Shown: positions 26,012 through 36,284, counted from the stretch's first letter. The stretch is DNA of 64,000 nt from RZYY01 sp036794825 (GCA_036794825.1 DAIRGA010000013.1:62001-126000), one strand, 5' to 3'. Numbers and translations are program-made. The notes: generated from the sequence alone by a model not told the origin.

Positions 26012-27919
26012 ATGAAAAAGATTTTTATTCTCCTGCTTACCATCGGTTTCCTTGCAAATGTAGCCGCACAAAAGCGTGCCCCCGGAATCGAAGAACTCAA
26101 AAAAGTCTCATTTACAAGACATTACCAGGCTCCAACGGACGTTACTCCCCCGGGGACCAACAACAATCTGATCGCTGATCCGAAGTTTAAAGATACCCGA
26201 ATAGGAGACGAAACCGAAATCATCGAAACTGTTTACGACCTGCAGACAAATTCCAGCCTATCCAATCGTTTCTGGATATGGGAAAGCGGATCAATGGCTG
26301 CTGTGGCTACCCGCGGTATGACTGCCCCAAACTATACCGACCGCGGCACAGGCTATAATTTTGGCCAGATAAGCGGTAACAACATTACCTGGGGGCCAAA
26401 GCCAACTGCCCGCATCGAATCCCTGCGAACCGGCTGGCCGAGCATTGCCCCCTGGGGTGAAAACGGCGAAATCATTGTTTCTCACAACTTTCCGACCCAA
26501 TTGGTCATCCTTCAGCGGGATTGGAAGGGAACGGGCACGTGGGTGGAATCTCTCTATGCCGGCCCGGGCGGCGGTGTTGCGCCATCATGGCCCAGAATGG
26601 TTACCAGCGGCGAGAATTTCAATTACCTCAACCTGGTTTACAACACCAACAGCGTTTACCAGGGACAACCAACTGCTATGCTGTATTCAAGGTATTCAAA
26701 AGATACGCAAACCTGGGACATACAGGATGTTCAGCTGGAAGGCACAGGATCAGATTATTATACCGAAATCAGGGCCGATGACTACACAATGGCAGCTAAG
26801 GGAAATGTTGTGGTGATTCTGCTGGCCAGCTCATGGTACGACCTTTTTATGCTGAAGTCAACAGACAATGGAGAAACCTTTGAGAAAACTTTGATCTGGG
26901 AACATCCCTATCCTTTTTTCGATTTCAACACCACCCTGATGCCCGACACACTTTATGCTGTAGATAATTCTGCAAGCCTTGCTATTGATGACAACGGGAT
27001 GGTTCATGTGGTATGGGGTGTAGGACGTGTTGCACGGCTGGCAGCCGCACCTCCTGATCCAGGCTATTACAGCTATTGGCCCTATACCGACGGAATTGGT
27101 TATTGGAACGAAAGCATGGGACAGATTCCTGAAAATGATAATCCTCACAAAACCATGATGCCGGAATATCTCGAAAGCCTTGGTATGCTGATTGGCTGGA
27201 CTCAGGATGTGAACAACAGCGGTTTTGTGTTTGATTACGAAGGCACTGCGGAAACACCTTTTAATGTTTACCGCTCACTCGGTATCTCAACCATGCCAAC
27301 AATCGCCATTAACGACAACAATATAATAGTAGCTTTTGCCTCAGCAACAGAAACATTTGTAACAGCCGACGGAACAATGAATTACAAACATATCTGGACA
27401 AGAAATAGTTATGATCTTGGACAAACCTGGGGCGGATTCCTTGACTTGCAAGACGGTAATATTTTCCATCTGTACGACGAATGTATTTACCCGCAATTTG
27501 CGCAAAACACGGATAATTATGATGCTTTCAACCTGATCTACAATGCGGATAATTTACCCGGGCTTACGATTGACGAAGACCACGATCCTGTTATTAACCG
27601 TATCATCCACAACCGGATGTGGTGGTTAGTTGGGATTGAAGATCAAAGCAATACAACACCGGCCATGAAGGTTTCGCAAAATTACCCAAACCCGGCTTCT
27701 AACAGAACATTGATAAAGTTCGAACTTTCAAAAACCAGCGATGTAACCCTTGAAATCTTCAATTCAACAGGGCAACAGGTGGCTGCGCAAAAATACCAAT
27801 CACTACAGCCTGGAATCCATGCCAAAGAGATCAATATTTCAGGAATGACTCCGGGTGTTTACTTTTACACCTTAGCGGCTGAAAAGGAGAGAATTACCCA
27901 AAAAATGATTGTGAAATAG
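26012..27919 (+). CDS. Secreted Asp-box (BNR) protein with T9SS sorting domain
   Basis: A 635-residue exported protein: signal peptide MKKIFILLLTIGFLANVAAQ, a beta-propeller-like body, and a type A T9SS domain (NYPNPASNRTLIKF, GMTPGVYFYTLAAE, ITQKMIVK). Two Asp-box motifs are visible, STDNGETF and SYDLGQTW, the S-x-D-x-G-x-[TS]-[WF] signature of sialidase-type propellers. The catalytic Arg triad and Tyr/Glu of true sialidases cannot be placed with confidence, so activity on sialic acid is only a possibility. Divergent from the PNGase F-GH29 gene with 228 bases between, so the two may be co-regulated as part of glycoprotein use. Confidence 0.75.
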   Translation: MKKIFILLLTIGFLANVAAQKRAPGIEELKKVSFTRHYQAPTDVTPPGTNNNLIADPKFKDTRIGDETEIIETVYDLQTNSSLSNRFWIWESGSMAAVATRGMTAPNYTDRGTGYNFGQISGNNITWGPKPTARIESLRTGWPSIAPWGENGEIIVSHNFPTQLVILQRDWKGTGTWVESLYAGPGGGVAPSWPRMVTSGENFNYLNLVYNTNSVYQGQPTAMLYSRYSKDTQTWDIQDVQLEGTGSDYYTEIRADDYTMAAKGNVVVILLASSWYDLFMLKSTDNGETFEKTLIWEHPYPFFDFNTTLMPDTLYAVDNSASLAIDDNGMVHVVWGVGRVARLAAAPPDPGYYSYWPYTDGIGYWNESMGQIPENDNPHKTMMPEYLESLGMLIGWTQDVNNSGFVFDYEGTAETPFNVYRSLGISTMPTIAINDNNIIVAFASATETFVTADGTMNYKHIWTRNSYDLGQTWGGFLDLQDGNIFHLYDECIYPQFAQNTDNYDAFNLIYNADNLPGLTIDEDHDPVINRIIHNRMWWLVGIEDQSNTTPAMKVSQNYPNPASNRTLIKFELSKTSDVTLEIFNSTGQQVAAQKYQSLQPGIHAKEINISGMTPGVYFYTLAAEKERITQKMIVK

Positions 27920-27922
27920 GAT

Positions 27923-27995
27923 TTGCCAGAAAACTTTTTGGTTGAAACTCATTGTTGACCCCAACCCAAACGGGAGCAATGATTTACAATTCTTG
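27923..27995. repeat. MITE-like element, truncated copy
   Basis: TTGCCAGAAAACT (27923-27935) followed by ATTGTTGACCCCAACCCAA and GGGAGCAATGATTT is the same sequence, in the opposite orientation, as the right half of the complete element at 50286-50440. The distal inverted repeat is missing, so this is a partial copy. It begins four bases after the stop codon of the Asp-box gene. Confidence 0.7.
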
Positions 27996-28066
27996 GGATA
28001 AAAAGGCTTTTGCTGATGCAGAGGCCTTTTTTCGTTTGTGTGACGTCAATTCAGTTCCGGAATTTT

Positions 28067-28074
28067 TATATTTG
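28067..28074 (+). promoter_or_regulatory. Candidate -7 promoter box
   Basis: TATATTTG matches TAnnTTTG and lies 26 bases before the ATG of the DUF302 gene. A TTTG at 28035-28038 is too far upstream for a standard -33 element. Confidence 0.3.
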
Positions 28075-28100
28075 CAGGAAATTAATTAAAAACGAAAACT

Positions 28101-28577
28101 ATGAAAAAGCAATTGATTTCACTATTCATCGGACTTATCATTGGAGCAATCCTGGCGCTCTACATCACATTCAAACTTTCACCCGGCATGTTGCTGATCG
28201 AATCAGCAAGCCCCTACGATTTTGTTACCACTACACAGAAATTTGAAGCTGCCGTTGCCGCTGAGGGTTGGCGGATGCCCGCAGTACATGATTTACAGGC
28301 AACTTTGGCCAATTTTGGCAAACCTGTGAAAGCGGTTAAAGTTTATGAAATCTGCCAGCCGGAATATGCAGCTAAGATATTGGAGATGAGCGAAGAACGG
28401 GTAGCCTCAACCATGATGCCCTGCAGGGTGGCCATTTATGAAAAAGCAGGTGGCAGGGTGTACATTTCACGAATCAACTCATCACTTATGTCAAAAGCAA
28501 TGGGAGGAGTAATTAATGAAGTGATGTCCGTTGCTTTCGAAGATACCGAAAAAATGATTGAGAATGCAAGCAAGTAA
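28101..28577 (+). CDS. DUF302 domain protein, membrane-anchored
   Basis: A 158-residue protein with one N-terminal transmembrane segment (LISLFIGLIIGAILALYITF) and a DUF302 domain facing the periplasm. Family features: SPYDFVTTTQKFEAAVAAEG, KVYEICQPEYAAKILE, MPCRVAIYEKAGGRVYIS and the terminal amphipathic helix. DUF302 proteins form small dimers of unknown function; the conserved Cys in EICQP and MPC may bind metal or a disulfide, but this is not established. Isolated between repeat and transglutaminase genes, in the same direction. Confidence 0.8.
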   Translation: MKKQLISLFIGLIIGAILALYITFKLSPGMLLIESASPYDFVTTTQKFEAAVAAEGWRMPAVHDLQATLANFGKPVKAVKVYEICQPEYAAKILEMSEERVASTMMPCRVAIYEKAGGRVYISRINSSLMSKAMGGVINEVMSVAFEDTEKMIENASK

Positions 28578-28764
28578 ACAATTGATCTGAAGTCTTTTTC
28601 TTCGAACTGCATTTTCAGGATAAGCTGTCTTAATATCGTGCTCAGAAGAATTCAGGAAAAAAGCCTAGCCGAGCGCAACAGCCTTTTTTCTGTAACAGTC
28701 CGCATCCGGGCTTTCTGCAAATTTTCTCTAATTTAGCGGCATAATTCTCAATACTTATCGCAAT

Positions 28765-30717
28765 ATGGCTAAAAAGTTGACATTACTTATTTCGCTGATC
28801 TTCATTGGTTTAATCACCGTTGCCGGGCCGATTGAGGATCTTATTGAAAACTCCGGAAACGCCGCCGACTACAAAGGCAGCAACCTGTTGATCCTTTTCG
28901 ACAGCACCAGGGTGGATGTGCAGGCAACCGGGCTGAGTCATTTCCACACTCATCAGTTGATAAAAGTGCTCACACAGGCCGGAGCCACCCTACAGAGGGT
29001 GATTAAGGTGGATTACGACCCGCTTTCGGCAGATGTTGAAATCAAACTGGTGAAAATTTATCGAAAAAATGGAACCACGCAAACCATTGATCTGGCCCAG
29101 GTCAAAGATTATGCTGCTCCCGCCAGGGCTATCTACTGGGGCGCCCGTGAAAAACTGATCGAAGTGGGGCGATTGGAGCCTGGCGATGCCGTGGAGTTGA
29201 AATACTTCAAAAAAGGATTTACCTACGCTCTGCTTATGGAAAATGATGATGATGAACGCTTTATACCTCCCATGCGCGGCCATTATTATGATATTGTACC
29301 CTTCTGGAACGATCACCCGGTGCTCGAAAAAATCTACATTGCGCAGCTACCCTCCGACAAGCCGTTACAATTTCAGTTCTTCAACGGCGAGTGCAGCACC
29401 TCGCTGCGTTTTGCTGATGGAAAAAATGTTTACACCTTCTCAATGAAAAACATCCTGCCCATCAAGCGCGAGCCAAGCATGGTTGACCTGTTTGATGTTG
29501 CACCAAAACTCATCCTGACGACCAGCCCGGACTGGGAGGCCAAATCGCGGTGGTTCTACAAGGTAAACGAAGATTACGGCAGCTTCGACCCAACTCCTGA
29601 AACCGAAGCATTTGTGAAAGCATTGCTGAAAGATGCCAAAACTGAGATGGACAGCGTTTCCATTCTCACCCACTGGGTAGCCGACAACATGCGCTACTCA
29701 GGAATTTCGATGGGGAAAGGCGAAGGGTTCACGCTGCACAACACTGAGATGAATTTCCGCGATCGTTGCGGCGTCTGCAAGGATAAAGCCGCATTGTTAA
29801 TTTCGTTTTTGCGCATTGCCGGATTCGAGTCCTATGCTGCGATGACTATGGCCGGATCGAGGATTGAAGACATCCCCGCCGACCATTTCAACCACAGCGT
29901 AACCGTCGTGAAACTCTCCGATGGCGAGTTCCACCTGCTCGATCCCACCTGGGTTCCTTTTGTGCGCGAACTCTGGTCGAGCGCCGAGCAACAGCAGCAT
30001 TACCTAATGGGTTTGCCGGATGGCGCCGACCTGATGATTACCCCAACTTCGCCCAGCGAAAATCACTACCTGAGAATCAAAGCCAAATCGGGTATCAAAG
30101 CTGATGGAACCCTCGAAGGTTACCTGACGCTCGAAGCCGAAGGCCAGACCGATGCCGCAGTGCGTGGAATTTTTACCCGCGACTACAAATCAGAATGGAA
30201 CAAGGCGCTGGAGGCCGAGTTACTGAGAATCCATCCAAACGCCGAAATTACAGCTATGGATTACGGTGACCCGATTGACTACATGGCCGGTCCCATCAAC
30301 ATTACAATTAGCTATCGCATTAAAGGTTACGCTTTTACCGGTGAAAACGAGCTGATATTCACACCGCTGCTGGCGACCAATTTCATGAGCCGCGCTATGG
30401 GACACCTCTCAATAAGTACCGATATCGAAACCCGCAAGTTTGCTTTTCGCGACCGCTGCAGCAGGCTGGTTGAACTGGATGAGATAATCACCATTCCGGA
30501 GGGCTACAAACCCATTCTCCCTGACGTAAATACAACTTCCCTCGGTTGCAATGCATATTACAACGGGGGCTATCAGGTCGTGGGCAATTCCATCGAATTA
30601 AAACAGGAGATGCTGCTCGAAAAGAGGGTATATGAGGCAAGCGACTGGAATGAGTTTCGCAGCGCAGTGAAAGGACAGAAAAAAATGGCTGAAATGCCGG
30701 TAGTCCTCAAAAAATAA
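28765..30717 (+). CDS. DUF3857/transglutaminase-like protein, catalytic residues intact
   Basis: A 650-residue exported protein (signal segment LTLLISLIFIGLITVAG). N-terminal DUF3857 beta-domain (~30-240), central transglutaminase/papain-like domain, and C-terminal beta-domain (DUF3858-like). The catalytic Cys-His-Asp triad is visible: CGVCKDKAALL, DHFNHSVTVV and HLLDPTW. Probably periplasmic or secreted; substrate unknown, either a protease or a cross-linking enzyme. The stop is 36 bases before a paralogous gene (30754-32577), so the pair is likely an operon. Some 190 bases upstream are gene-free with an AT-rich, weakly hairpin-forming stretch at ~28655-28695. Confidence 0.85.
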   Translation: MAKKLTLLISLIFIGLITVAGPIEDLIENSGNAADYKGSNLLILFDSTRVDVQATGLSHFHTHQLIKVLTQAGATLQRVIKVDYDPLSADVEIKLVKIYRKNGTTQTIDLAQVKDYAAPARAIYWGAREKLIEVGRLEPGDAVELKYFKKGFTYALLMENDDDERFIPPMRGHYYDIVPFWNDHPVLEKIYIAQLPSDKPLQFQFFNGECSTSLRFADGKNVYTFSMKNILPIKREPSMVDLFDVAPKLILTTSPDWEAKSRWFYKVNEDYGSFDPTPETEAFVKALLKDAKTEMDSVSILTHWVADNMRYSGISMGKGEGFTLHNTEMNFRDRCGVCKDKAALLISFLRIAGFESYAAMTMAGSRIEDIPADHFNHSVTVVKLSDGEFHLLDPTWVPFVRELWSSAEQQQHYLMGLPDGADLMITPTSPSENHYLRIKAKSGIKADGTLEGYLTLEAEGQTDAAVRGIFTRDYKSEWNKALEAELLRIHPNAEITAMDYGDPIDYMAGPINITISYRIKGYAFTGENELIFTPLLATNFMSRAMGHLSISTDIETRKFAFRDRCSRLVELDEIITIPEGYKPILPDVNTTSLGCNAYYNGGYQVVGNSIELKQEMLLEKRVYEASDWNEFRSAVKGQKKMAEMPVVLKK

Positions 30718-30753
30718 GGCCATTCAATCACAAACCATTCAACATCAGTAACA

Positions 30754-32577
30754 ATGAAAAGGATTAACTTAATCATAATCAGCCTGTTTTGCATCAACCT
30801 GCTTTTTTCGCAAAATGAAAATGCAGACGCCATCTACGAAAAGCTGGTAAAAGAATACACCCTCGAAACAGACGGCAGCACAAATTACCGGGAGTACAAG
30901 CAGTTGAAATTACTCACGCACCTCTCATTTAACCGGCTCTATGGCGAAACCTTCATAATCTACAATCCTGATTATCAAAAACTCAAGATTAATGATGCCT
31001 TCACGATTATGGCGGATAGCACCAAAGTAATTACACCCACCAACGCATTTAACGAGGTATTGCCGCGAAATGCTGCCCTTTCTGCCACTGCCAACCACCT
31101 GAAAGAAATGGTAGTAACCCACACAGCCACTGAAATTGGCGCAACCATTTTTTTGGATTACACACTTACCTCAGCCAAAGGTTTTTTGCCCGGACTGATG
31201 GGTAATGTTTTAATCCAGGAATCATCGCCAGTTAATGCGTTGGAAATCAGGGTAAATGTCCCATCTGATCTTGAACTTACCTACCAGATGGTGGGCTTAA
31301 GAACGGCGCCTGAAATCAGCATTGCCGGTAACCAGAAAGTATTCACCTGGAAATTCAATGGATTACCCGCTTCGCCAAAGGAATCCTTTCAGGGTAAATA
31401 TCAGCCTTCCGCACCCCGGTTGTTATTCACCACTGCTACGGGCATCGCTGAATCCATTAGCTGGATTACCAATCAGCCCGCCTTCGACCTGAAGATTAAC
31501 GAAGAAATGAAAGCCTGGGTAGATACGATCCGAAACCAGCAGGTAGATGAAATCAAGACTTTGATGGCTATCCAAAAAGCTGTGGTTGAAAATGTTGTGT
31601 ACGAAAGATACAATCCGGCCTGGATGGCCTACCGATCAAGGACACCAGAACAGGTGTGGAAAAGTAATGGAGGAAACAAGCTTGAAAAATCGCTGCTGCT
31701 TTCATCACTGCTGAAACAGGCCGGTTTTAACGCAGTACCGGTTTTGGTGGGGTCTGGCACATTTTTCAACGAAAAAGCCATCAACCTCAGCACGTTTGAT
31801 GATGTATTGCTGATGGTTAATACTAAAGGATTTGGCACTGTTTACATTTCAGCAACAGAGGTTGACAATCAAACACTTGAAAACTATCTGACACAAAATA
31901 CACTGATTCCGCTCATTAGAGGAACCTCCCGCGCACCTGTCGAAATTTCCAAAAGCGAAAATAAAATCAGCTGCAAAGCAACCTTTACCTTCACCGATGA
32001 CCTAAAACCTTCGGGCTTGATGGAACTGGAACTGACGGGCGCCGTAAACCCGTTTCTTATGCTTCAAAACGATAAAGGCGGCTTCAAGACAATGGTTTCA
32101 GGCGGCCTGATAAAAGATGGCGACGCCGTGATCGTCCAGAACAGCAACCTGGCCAAATCCGCATTGACCGTGAAAGCGGAGACCGATAAGCCTGTTACCG
32201 ATCAAAACGGATATCTTCGCTGGAGTTTACCTGCAATGACCAACGGTTTCGAAAAGTGGCAAATCAGCTATCTTGACCGGGAGCGAATCAGCGATTTTTA
32301 TCTACCCGTGGCGATATCCGAAAGCTATACCTACACAATTACAATTCCCGCTGGTTATGAATTGATTAACAAACGTTTCAGCGAACGGGTTAAATGCAGT
32401 GCAGGTTCTGCATCCGTCGAAATTAAGCCCAAAGACAACCAGATTGAGATTATCCGCGAATTGAATCTTACAGGGGCTGCAATTGGCCAGCAGGATTACC
32501 AGGAATTCAGGGAGATGATCAATTTCTGGATGGATAAAAACCAGAAAACATTGGTTTTCAGGAAAACGGAAAAGTAA
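30754..32577 (+). CDS. DUF3857/transglutaminase-like protein, degenerate catalytic site
   Basis: A 607-residue exported paralogue of the previous gene with the same layout (signal peptide MKRINLIIISLFCINLLFS, DUF3857, transglutaminase-like core, C-terminal beta-domain). At the place of the catalytic CGVCKDKAALL segment it reads SNGGNKLEKSLLLSSLLKQA, with no Cys; the His motif is replaced by STFDDVLLMV; and the Asp motif by VYISATEV. It therefore appears catalytically dead and may be a binding partner or regulator of the active enzyme encoded 36 bases upstream. This is inference from motif loss. Confidence 0.8.
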   Translation: MKRINLIIISLFCINLLFSQNENADAIYEKLVKEYTLETDGSTNYREYKQLKLLTHLSFNRLYGETFIIYNPDYQKLKINDAFTIMADSTKVITPTNAFNEVLPRNAALSATANHLKEMVVTHTATEIGATIFLDYTLTSAKGFLPGLMGNVLIQESSPVNALEIRVNVPSDLELTYQMVGLRTAPEISIAGNQKVFTWKFNGLPASPKESFQGKYQPSAPRLLFTTATGIAESISWITNQPAFDLKINEEMKAWVDTIRNQQVDEIKTLMAIQKAVVENVVYERYNPAWMAYRSRTPEQVWKSNGGNKLEKSLLLSSLLKQAGFNAVPVLVGSGTFFNEKAINLSTFDDVLLMVNTKGFGTVYISATEVDNQTLENYLTQNTLIPLIRGTSRAPVEISKSENKISCKATFTFTDDLKPSGLMELELTGAVNPFLMLQNDKGGFKTMVSGGLIKDGDAVIVQNSNLAKSALTVKAETDKPVTDQNGYLRWSLPAMTNGFEKWQISYLDRERISDFYLPVAISESYTYTITIPAGYELINKRFSERVKCSAGSASVEIKPKDNQIEIIRELNLTGAAIGQQDYQEFREMINFWMDKNQKTLVFRKTEK

Positions 32578-32627
32578 ACATCACAACCAACTTCCCCAGA
32601 ACCGCTTATTTTGGGGTAAAATAAAAA

Positions 32628-32668
32628 ACCAAACCTCGCTGCTCATTACGACCGGCAAGGTTTTTTTG
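32628..32668 (+). terminator. Terminator between convergent genes
   Basis: AAACCT-GCTG (32631-32641) pairs with CGGC-AGGTTT (32652-32663) with one mismatch, followed by TTTTTTTG on the + strand; the reverse strand also has A/T flanks. Lies between the transglutaminase-like gene and convergent pta. Confidence 0.6.
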
Positions 32669-32706
32669 TTTGATAGTATTGATGAGAGCCAACTCCCATT
32701 ATCTTC

Positions 32707-34797
32707 CTACTTTCCGCTATGTGCCTGAATGGCAGTAATCACCACGGTATTCACAATGTCTTTGATTGTGCATCCGCGACTGAGGTCGTTTACCGGTTTA
32801 TTCAAACCCTGCAATATCGGGCCGATGGCTACTGCATTTGCGGCGCGCTGAACTGCTTTGTAGGTGTTGTTGCCGGTATTAAGATCAGGGAAGATGAAGA
32901 CGGTAGCACGGCCTGCCACATCGCTTCCCGGCATTTTCTGACGAGCTACCGAAGGCTCAATGGCGGCGTCGTATTGGATAGGACCTTCAATCTTCAGATC
33001 AGGCCGGCGCTCGCGGGCTAAACGGGTAGCGCTGCGGACTTTTTCCACCTCCTCCCCTTTTCCGGATTCGCCGGTGGAGTATGAAAGCATGGCAATCCGA
33101 GGCTCAATCCCAAAATTAATAGCGGTTTCGGCAGAACTGATGGCAATATCGGCGAGCTGTTCTGCATTTGGATTGGGATTCACTGCGCAGTCGGCATACA
33201 CCAGCACCCTGTCGCTGAAGCACATCAGGAATGAGCTGGAAACAATCGAAACACCTGGTTTGGTCTTTACAAATTCAAATGCCGGCCTGATTGTGTGCGC
33301 CGTAGTGTGGGCTGCCCCTGAAACCATTCCATCGGCATGTCCTTTGTGTACCATCATGGTACCCAGATAACTGACATCATACATTAGTTCATAGGCGCGC
33401 TCTTTGGTAATGCCTTTGTGCTTGCGGATTTTGTAATATTCGGCAGCATATTCATGCACAAGGTCGTTGTCGTAAGGGTCAATAATATTGACACCGGTAA
33501 GCTGAATCTGAAGTGATTCAGCTCGCTTCAGGATTTCATTTTCATTACCTAATAAAGTGATATCCACCACATTACGTTTCAATAAAATCTCGGTCGCCCT
33601 AAGGATGCGTTCATCTTCCGATTCGGGAAGCACAATATGTTTGCGATTGGTTCGGGCGCGCTCAAATAGCTCATATTCAAACATTACCGGAGTTATTACC
33701 TTCGACCGGGTAATTTTAAGTATCTGACCCATAATATCAATATCCACATTGGACTCGAAATGACCCAATGCTGCTGTCAGTCTGCGTTCGTTTTCAGGTG
33801 CTAGTACCGGACGTATGTTGCTCACTGCCAGGGCAGTTTCATAGGTATCCGAATTCACTGACATAATAGAGAGCGGCAATGGGTTTATTCCATCCAGCAG
33901 TTTTGTCATTGGCGGACTGGGCTTTAAACCTCCGGTAAGAAGAATCCCTGAAATGCTCGGAAAATTATCAGCAATCTGTGCCATAATCAATCCAGCGATG
34001 ATATCAGTACGATCGCCCGGAGTGATTACCAAAGTCCCGGCAGAAGTGAATTTTAGCACCTGGTCGAGCGACATGGCAGCAATTTTAAAATCGTTCACAT
34101 CCATGTTCAGGCTATCCTGGGTTCCATAAACATGGGAGGCATTTAATGCTCTGAATATTTGTCTTATTGTGATAGTCTGTAAAATAGGCTTCTCGGGCAG
34201 CACAAAATAGATCTCGCCTTCTTTGGAATATTTTTCCAGTGTCAGTTTTATTTTATTGATGTCAGCTTCATTCACCCTGTTTATTACTGTACCAATCTGC
34301 GCACAGCTTTCACTTTGAAGGGTTCCCTTAATCATCTGGATGGCATCGGCAACCTGACTGGCATTTTTTCCTGAACCATTGATTACTGCGAGGATTGGCG
34401 AACCTAAATTATTGGCAATCCGGGCATTAATATCGAATTCAAAAGAAACCAGTTGTCCCCTGAAATCTGTTCCTTCGATTAAAATAAAATCGCATTGGGT
34501 TTCCAGTTGCTTATACTTGGCCAGAATTTTTGTGAACAAGGTCTCCATATCGCCGGCCTGGATGTACTCGAATCCCTCTTTACTTGTGATCCCAAACATG
34601 GAAGTGTAAGCGTGGGGGAGTTTGAATCTCTGTGAAATAAGCCTGATATGACTGTCCTGTTCTTTACCGTCCTTTACTATTGGCCTGAAGAAACCTATAC
34701 GGTTAACATGCCTCGAAAGCAACTCCATGAATCCCAGCACGATCAACGACTTTCCCGACATCTCCTCCGAAGCTGCAATATATAGATTCTGCGTCAT
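32707..34797 (-). CDS. pta: Phosphate acetyltransferase
   Basis: A 696-residue long-form Pta, converting acetyl-CoA and phosphate to acetyl phosphate in acetate fermentation. N-terminal BioD-like P-loop-type domain (YIAASEEMSGKSLIVLGF, ~1-205), DRTGG domain (~210-320, TPGDRTDIIAGL), and C-terminal PTA_PTB catalytic domain (~365-690: LPESEDERILRATEIL, DGMVSGAAHTTAHTIRP, PIQYDAAIEPSVA, GRATVFIFPDLNTGN). Length equals that of E. coli Pta (714). No ackA is adjacent in this window. The minus-strand PHP gene ends 97 bases upstream. Confidence 0.95.
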   Translation of the reverse strand: MTQNLYIAASEEMSGKSLIVLGFMELLSRHVNRIGFFRPIVKDGKEQDSHIRLISQRFKLPHAYTSMFGITSKEGFEYIQAGDMETLFTKILAKYKQLETQCDFILIEGTDFRGQLVSFEFDINARIANNLGSPILAVINGSGKNASQVADAIQMIKGTLQSESCAQIGTVINRVNEADINKIKLTLEKYSKEGEIYFVLPEKPILQTITIRQIFRALNASHVYGTQDSLNMDVNDFKIAAMSLDQVLKFTSAGTLVITPGDRTDIIAGLIMAQIADNFPSISGILLTGGLKPSPPMTKLLDGINPLPLSIMSVNSDTYETALAVSNIRPVLAPENERRLTAALGHFESNVDIDIMGQILKITRSKVITPVMFEYELFERARTNRKHIVLPESEDERILRATEILLKRNVVDITLLGNENEILKRAESLQIQLTGVNIIDPYDNDLVHEYAAEYYKIRKHKGITKERAYELMYDVSYLGTMMVHKGHADGMVSGAAHTTAHTIRPAFEFVKTKPGVSIVSSSFLMCFSDRVLVYADCAVNPNPNAEQLADIAISSAETAINFGIEPRIAMLSYSTGESGKGEEVEKVRSATRLARERRPDLKIEGPIQYDAAIEPSVARQKMPGSDVAGRATVFIFPDLNTGNNTYKAVQRAANAVAIGPILQGLNKPVNDLSRGCTIKDIVNTVVITAIQAHSGK

Positions 34798-34893
34798 TTA
34801 TCCTGATGCGTTATTTTGTTAACAATAAGTTTGCAAAATAACGAAGTTTATTTGGTTTTGGCGCACCGGTAAAATGAATTTTTTATCCTTTGA

Positions 34894-36126
34894 TCAGTGA
34901 TAGAAGGATTGGCGGAAGGTTTTTGGTGCTTTGGAAGGTTTTATTTTCCTCAATTTTAAAATCAGCCAGGCAAATAATAAAGTAATGAGTAATGCGATTC
35001 CCCTTAAAAGCCAGGTCTTTACCCAATTTACTTTTGGTGGAACTGGTTTTTCAGGACCGTTTCCGTCGTGCCTGATCACAGGGTTTAGGTAGAATTGGGT
35101 GTTGTTGGGGAAAAGAATTTCCGTGCGAATGTATGGGTCGCTTCCGAGCAGTTCATAAGAGGCTGTGGTGGTGTTGGATGCTACTTTTCGGATCATTCCG
35201 TTTTGCCCAACAAACTTTATGGCCGATGCAATTTCACTAACTTCAACTGTCAAGTTACTGCCTACAACTTCAACCGACTTCAGCACCGGCACTTTGCGGT
35301 GGTCTTCGGCTTTTTGGTAAAAATCAGCGCCTTCGAGCATATTGACAAATGCGCCGTAAGCCTTTCCGGCTTTTAAAGCAGCCAATATCTCCTTCTCCTC
35401 CAATGACCCGGAATTGATATAAGTGCAATAACGGCCGACTTTTGTTGGATCAAGGACATCATGGGAGTCGTCGTTGGAAATAATGTACACCGGATGACCG
35501 GATGTGAGGGCTGCATCCCAGTAGTTCAGCGAAACCACATAATGACTAACAGCTTCGAGCAGGTCGTAATTACACAAGAGCCGCATATCTTCAGGTTCAT
35601 AGCCTCTTCTTACCTTTGGATGTACAATGCACACAACTTTGTTATGCGGTCTTAAAGTATTCAGAATGTGCTGTTTATGGCTAAGATTCTGATAAAAAGG
35701 ATAATCCAGCCAGGTAACTTTATTTGTTCCCAGGCACACCTGGTGGGTTTTTCTCAATCCATAGCCATGTTCATAGGCCGACACATATCCCACTTCATTT
35801 ACGCCGTAAGGATTAATTTTCATGTAATCGGTAATGGTAATGATATCGTAACCCAATTGACGATAAACGGCAAAAATGGCTTTGGACTCATTTTTTCTTC
35901 CATCGGTTAGTCCGAGCCAAACCCTCGACTGAATCTGAAAGTTTCCCTTTTTCCATAAAGAATTATCCATTCCCTGATAAGGGTTGTGAATTTGTTCACC
36001 GCTAAAGGGCTCTGGCTCAACAAAGTCGTAAACCGGGGCAAAAGCGTAGATAAAAAAGAATGCTGTTACCATCAGCAGTATTACAAGAAGCAGGAACTTT
36101 GAGATCAGGCTAAAAAGTCTTTTCAT
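34894..36126 (-). CDS. Membrane-anchored PHP-domain metallophosphoesterase-like protein
   Basis: A 410-residue protein with an N-terminal membrane segment (FLLLVILLMVTAFFFIYAF) and another at the C-terminus (LLRGIALLITLLFAWLIL), so both ends may be membrane-anchored with the domain outside. The central domain has PHP-type signals: TDGRKNESKAIFAVYRQLGY, ITITDYM, CIVHPKV and ISNDDSHD, which would supply metal-binding His/Asp. Some canonical His residues are absent or moved, so the activity is uncertain. ATG at 36126 is chosen because it puts the membrane segment directly after it; an in-frame upstream start at 36177 is possible. Confidence 0.65.
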   Translation of the reverse strand: MKRLFSLISKFLLLVILLMVTAFFFIYAFAPVYDFVEPEPFSGEQIHNPYQGMDNSLWKKGNFQIQSRVWLGLTDGRKNESKAIFAVYRQLGYDIITITDYMKINPYGVNEVGYVSAYEHGYGLRKTHQVCLGTNKVTWLDYPFYQNLSHKQHILNTLRPHNKVVCIVHPKVRRGYEPEDMRLLCNYDLLEAVSHYVVSLNYWDAALTSGHPVYIISNDDSHDVLDPTKVGRYCTYINSGSLEEKEILAALKAGKAYGAFVNMLEGADFYQKAEDHRKVPVLKSVEVVGSNLTVEVSEIASAIKFVGQNGMIRKVASNTTTASYELLGSDPYIRTEILFPNNTQFYLNPVIRHDGNGPEKPVPPKVNWVKTWLLRGIALLITLLFAWLILKLRKIKPSKAPKTFRQSFYH

Positions 36127-36284
36127 CGAATACTCCGGATTAATAAGTTGTGCAATTTTTTTCTTCAGCAAAAGCAAAAATAATGATAATTATGAGACAC
36201 TTAGAATTTGCTTTGTGAAATTTCTAAAATAATGTAACCATTTTACATTTCTTTACTCTAATGAGTTTCAGTTACTTTTTGCGT

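Noticed and set aside
32707..36126. ackA next to pta
   Set aside because: The neighbouring minus-strand gene is a PHP-type protein, not an acetate kinase.
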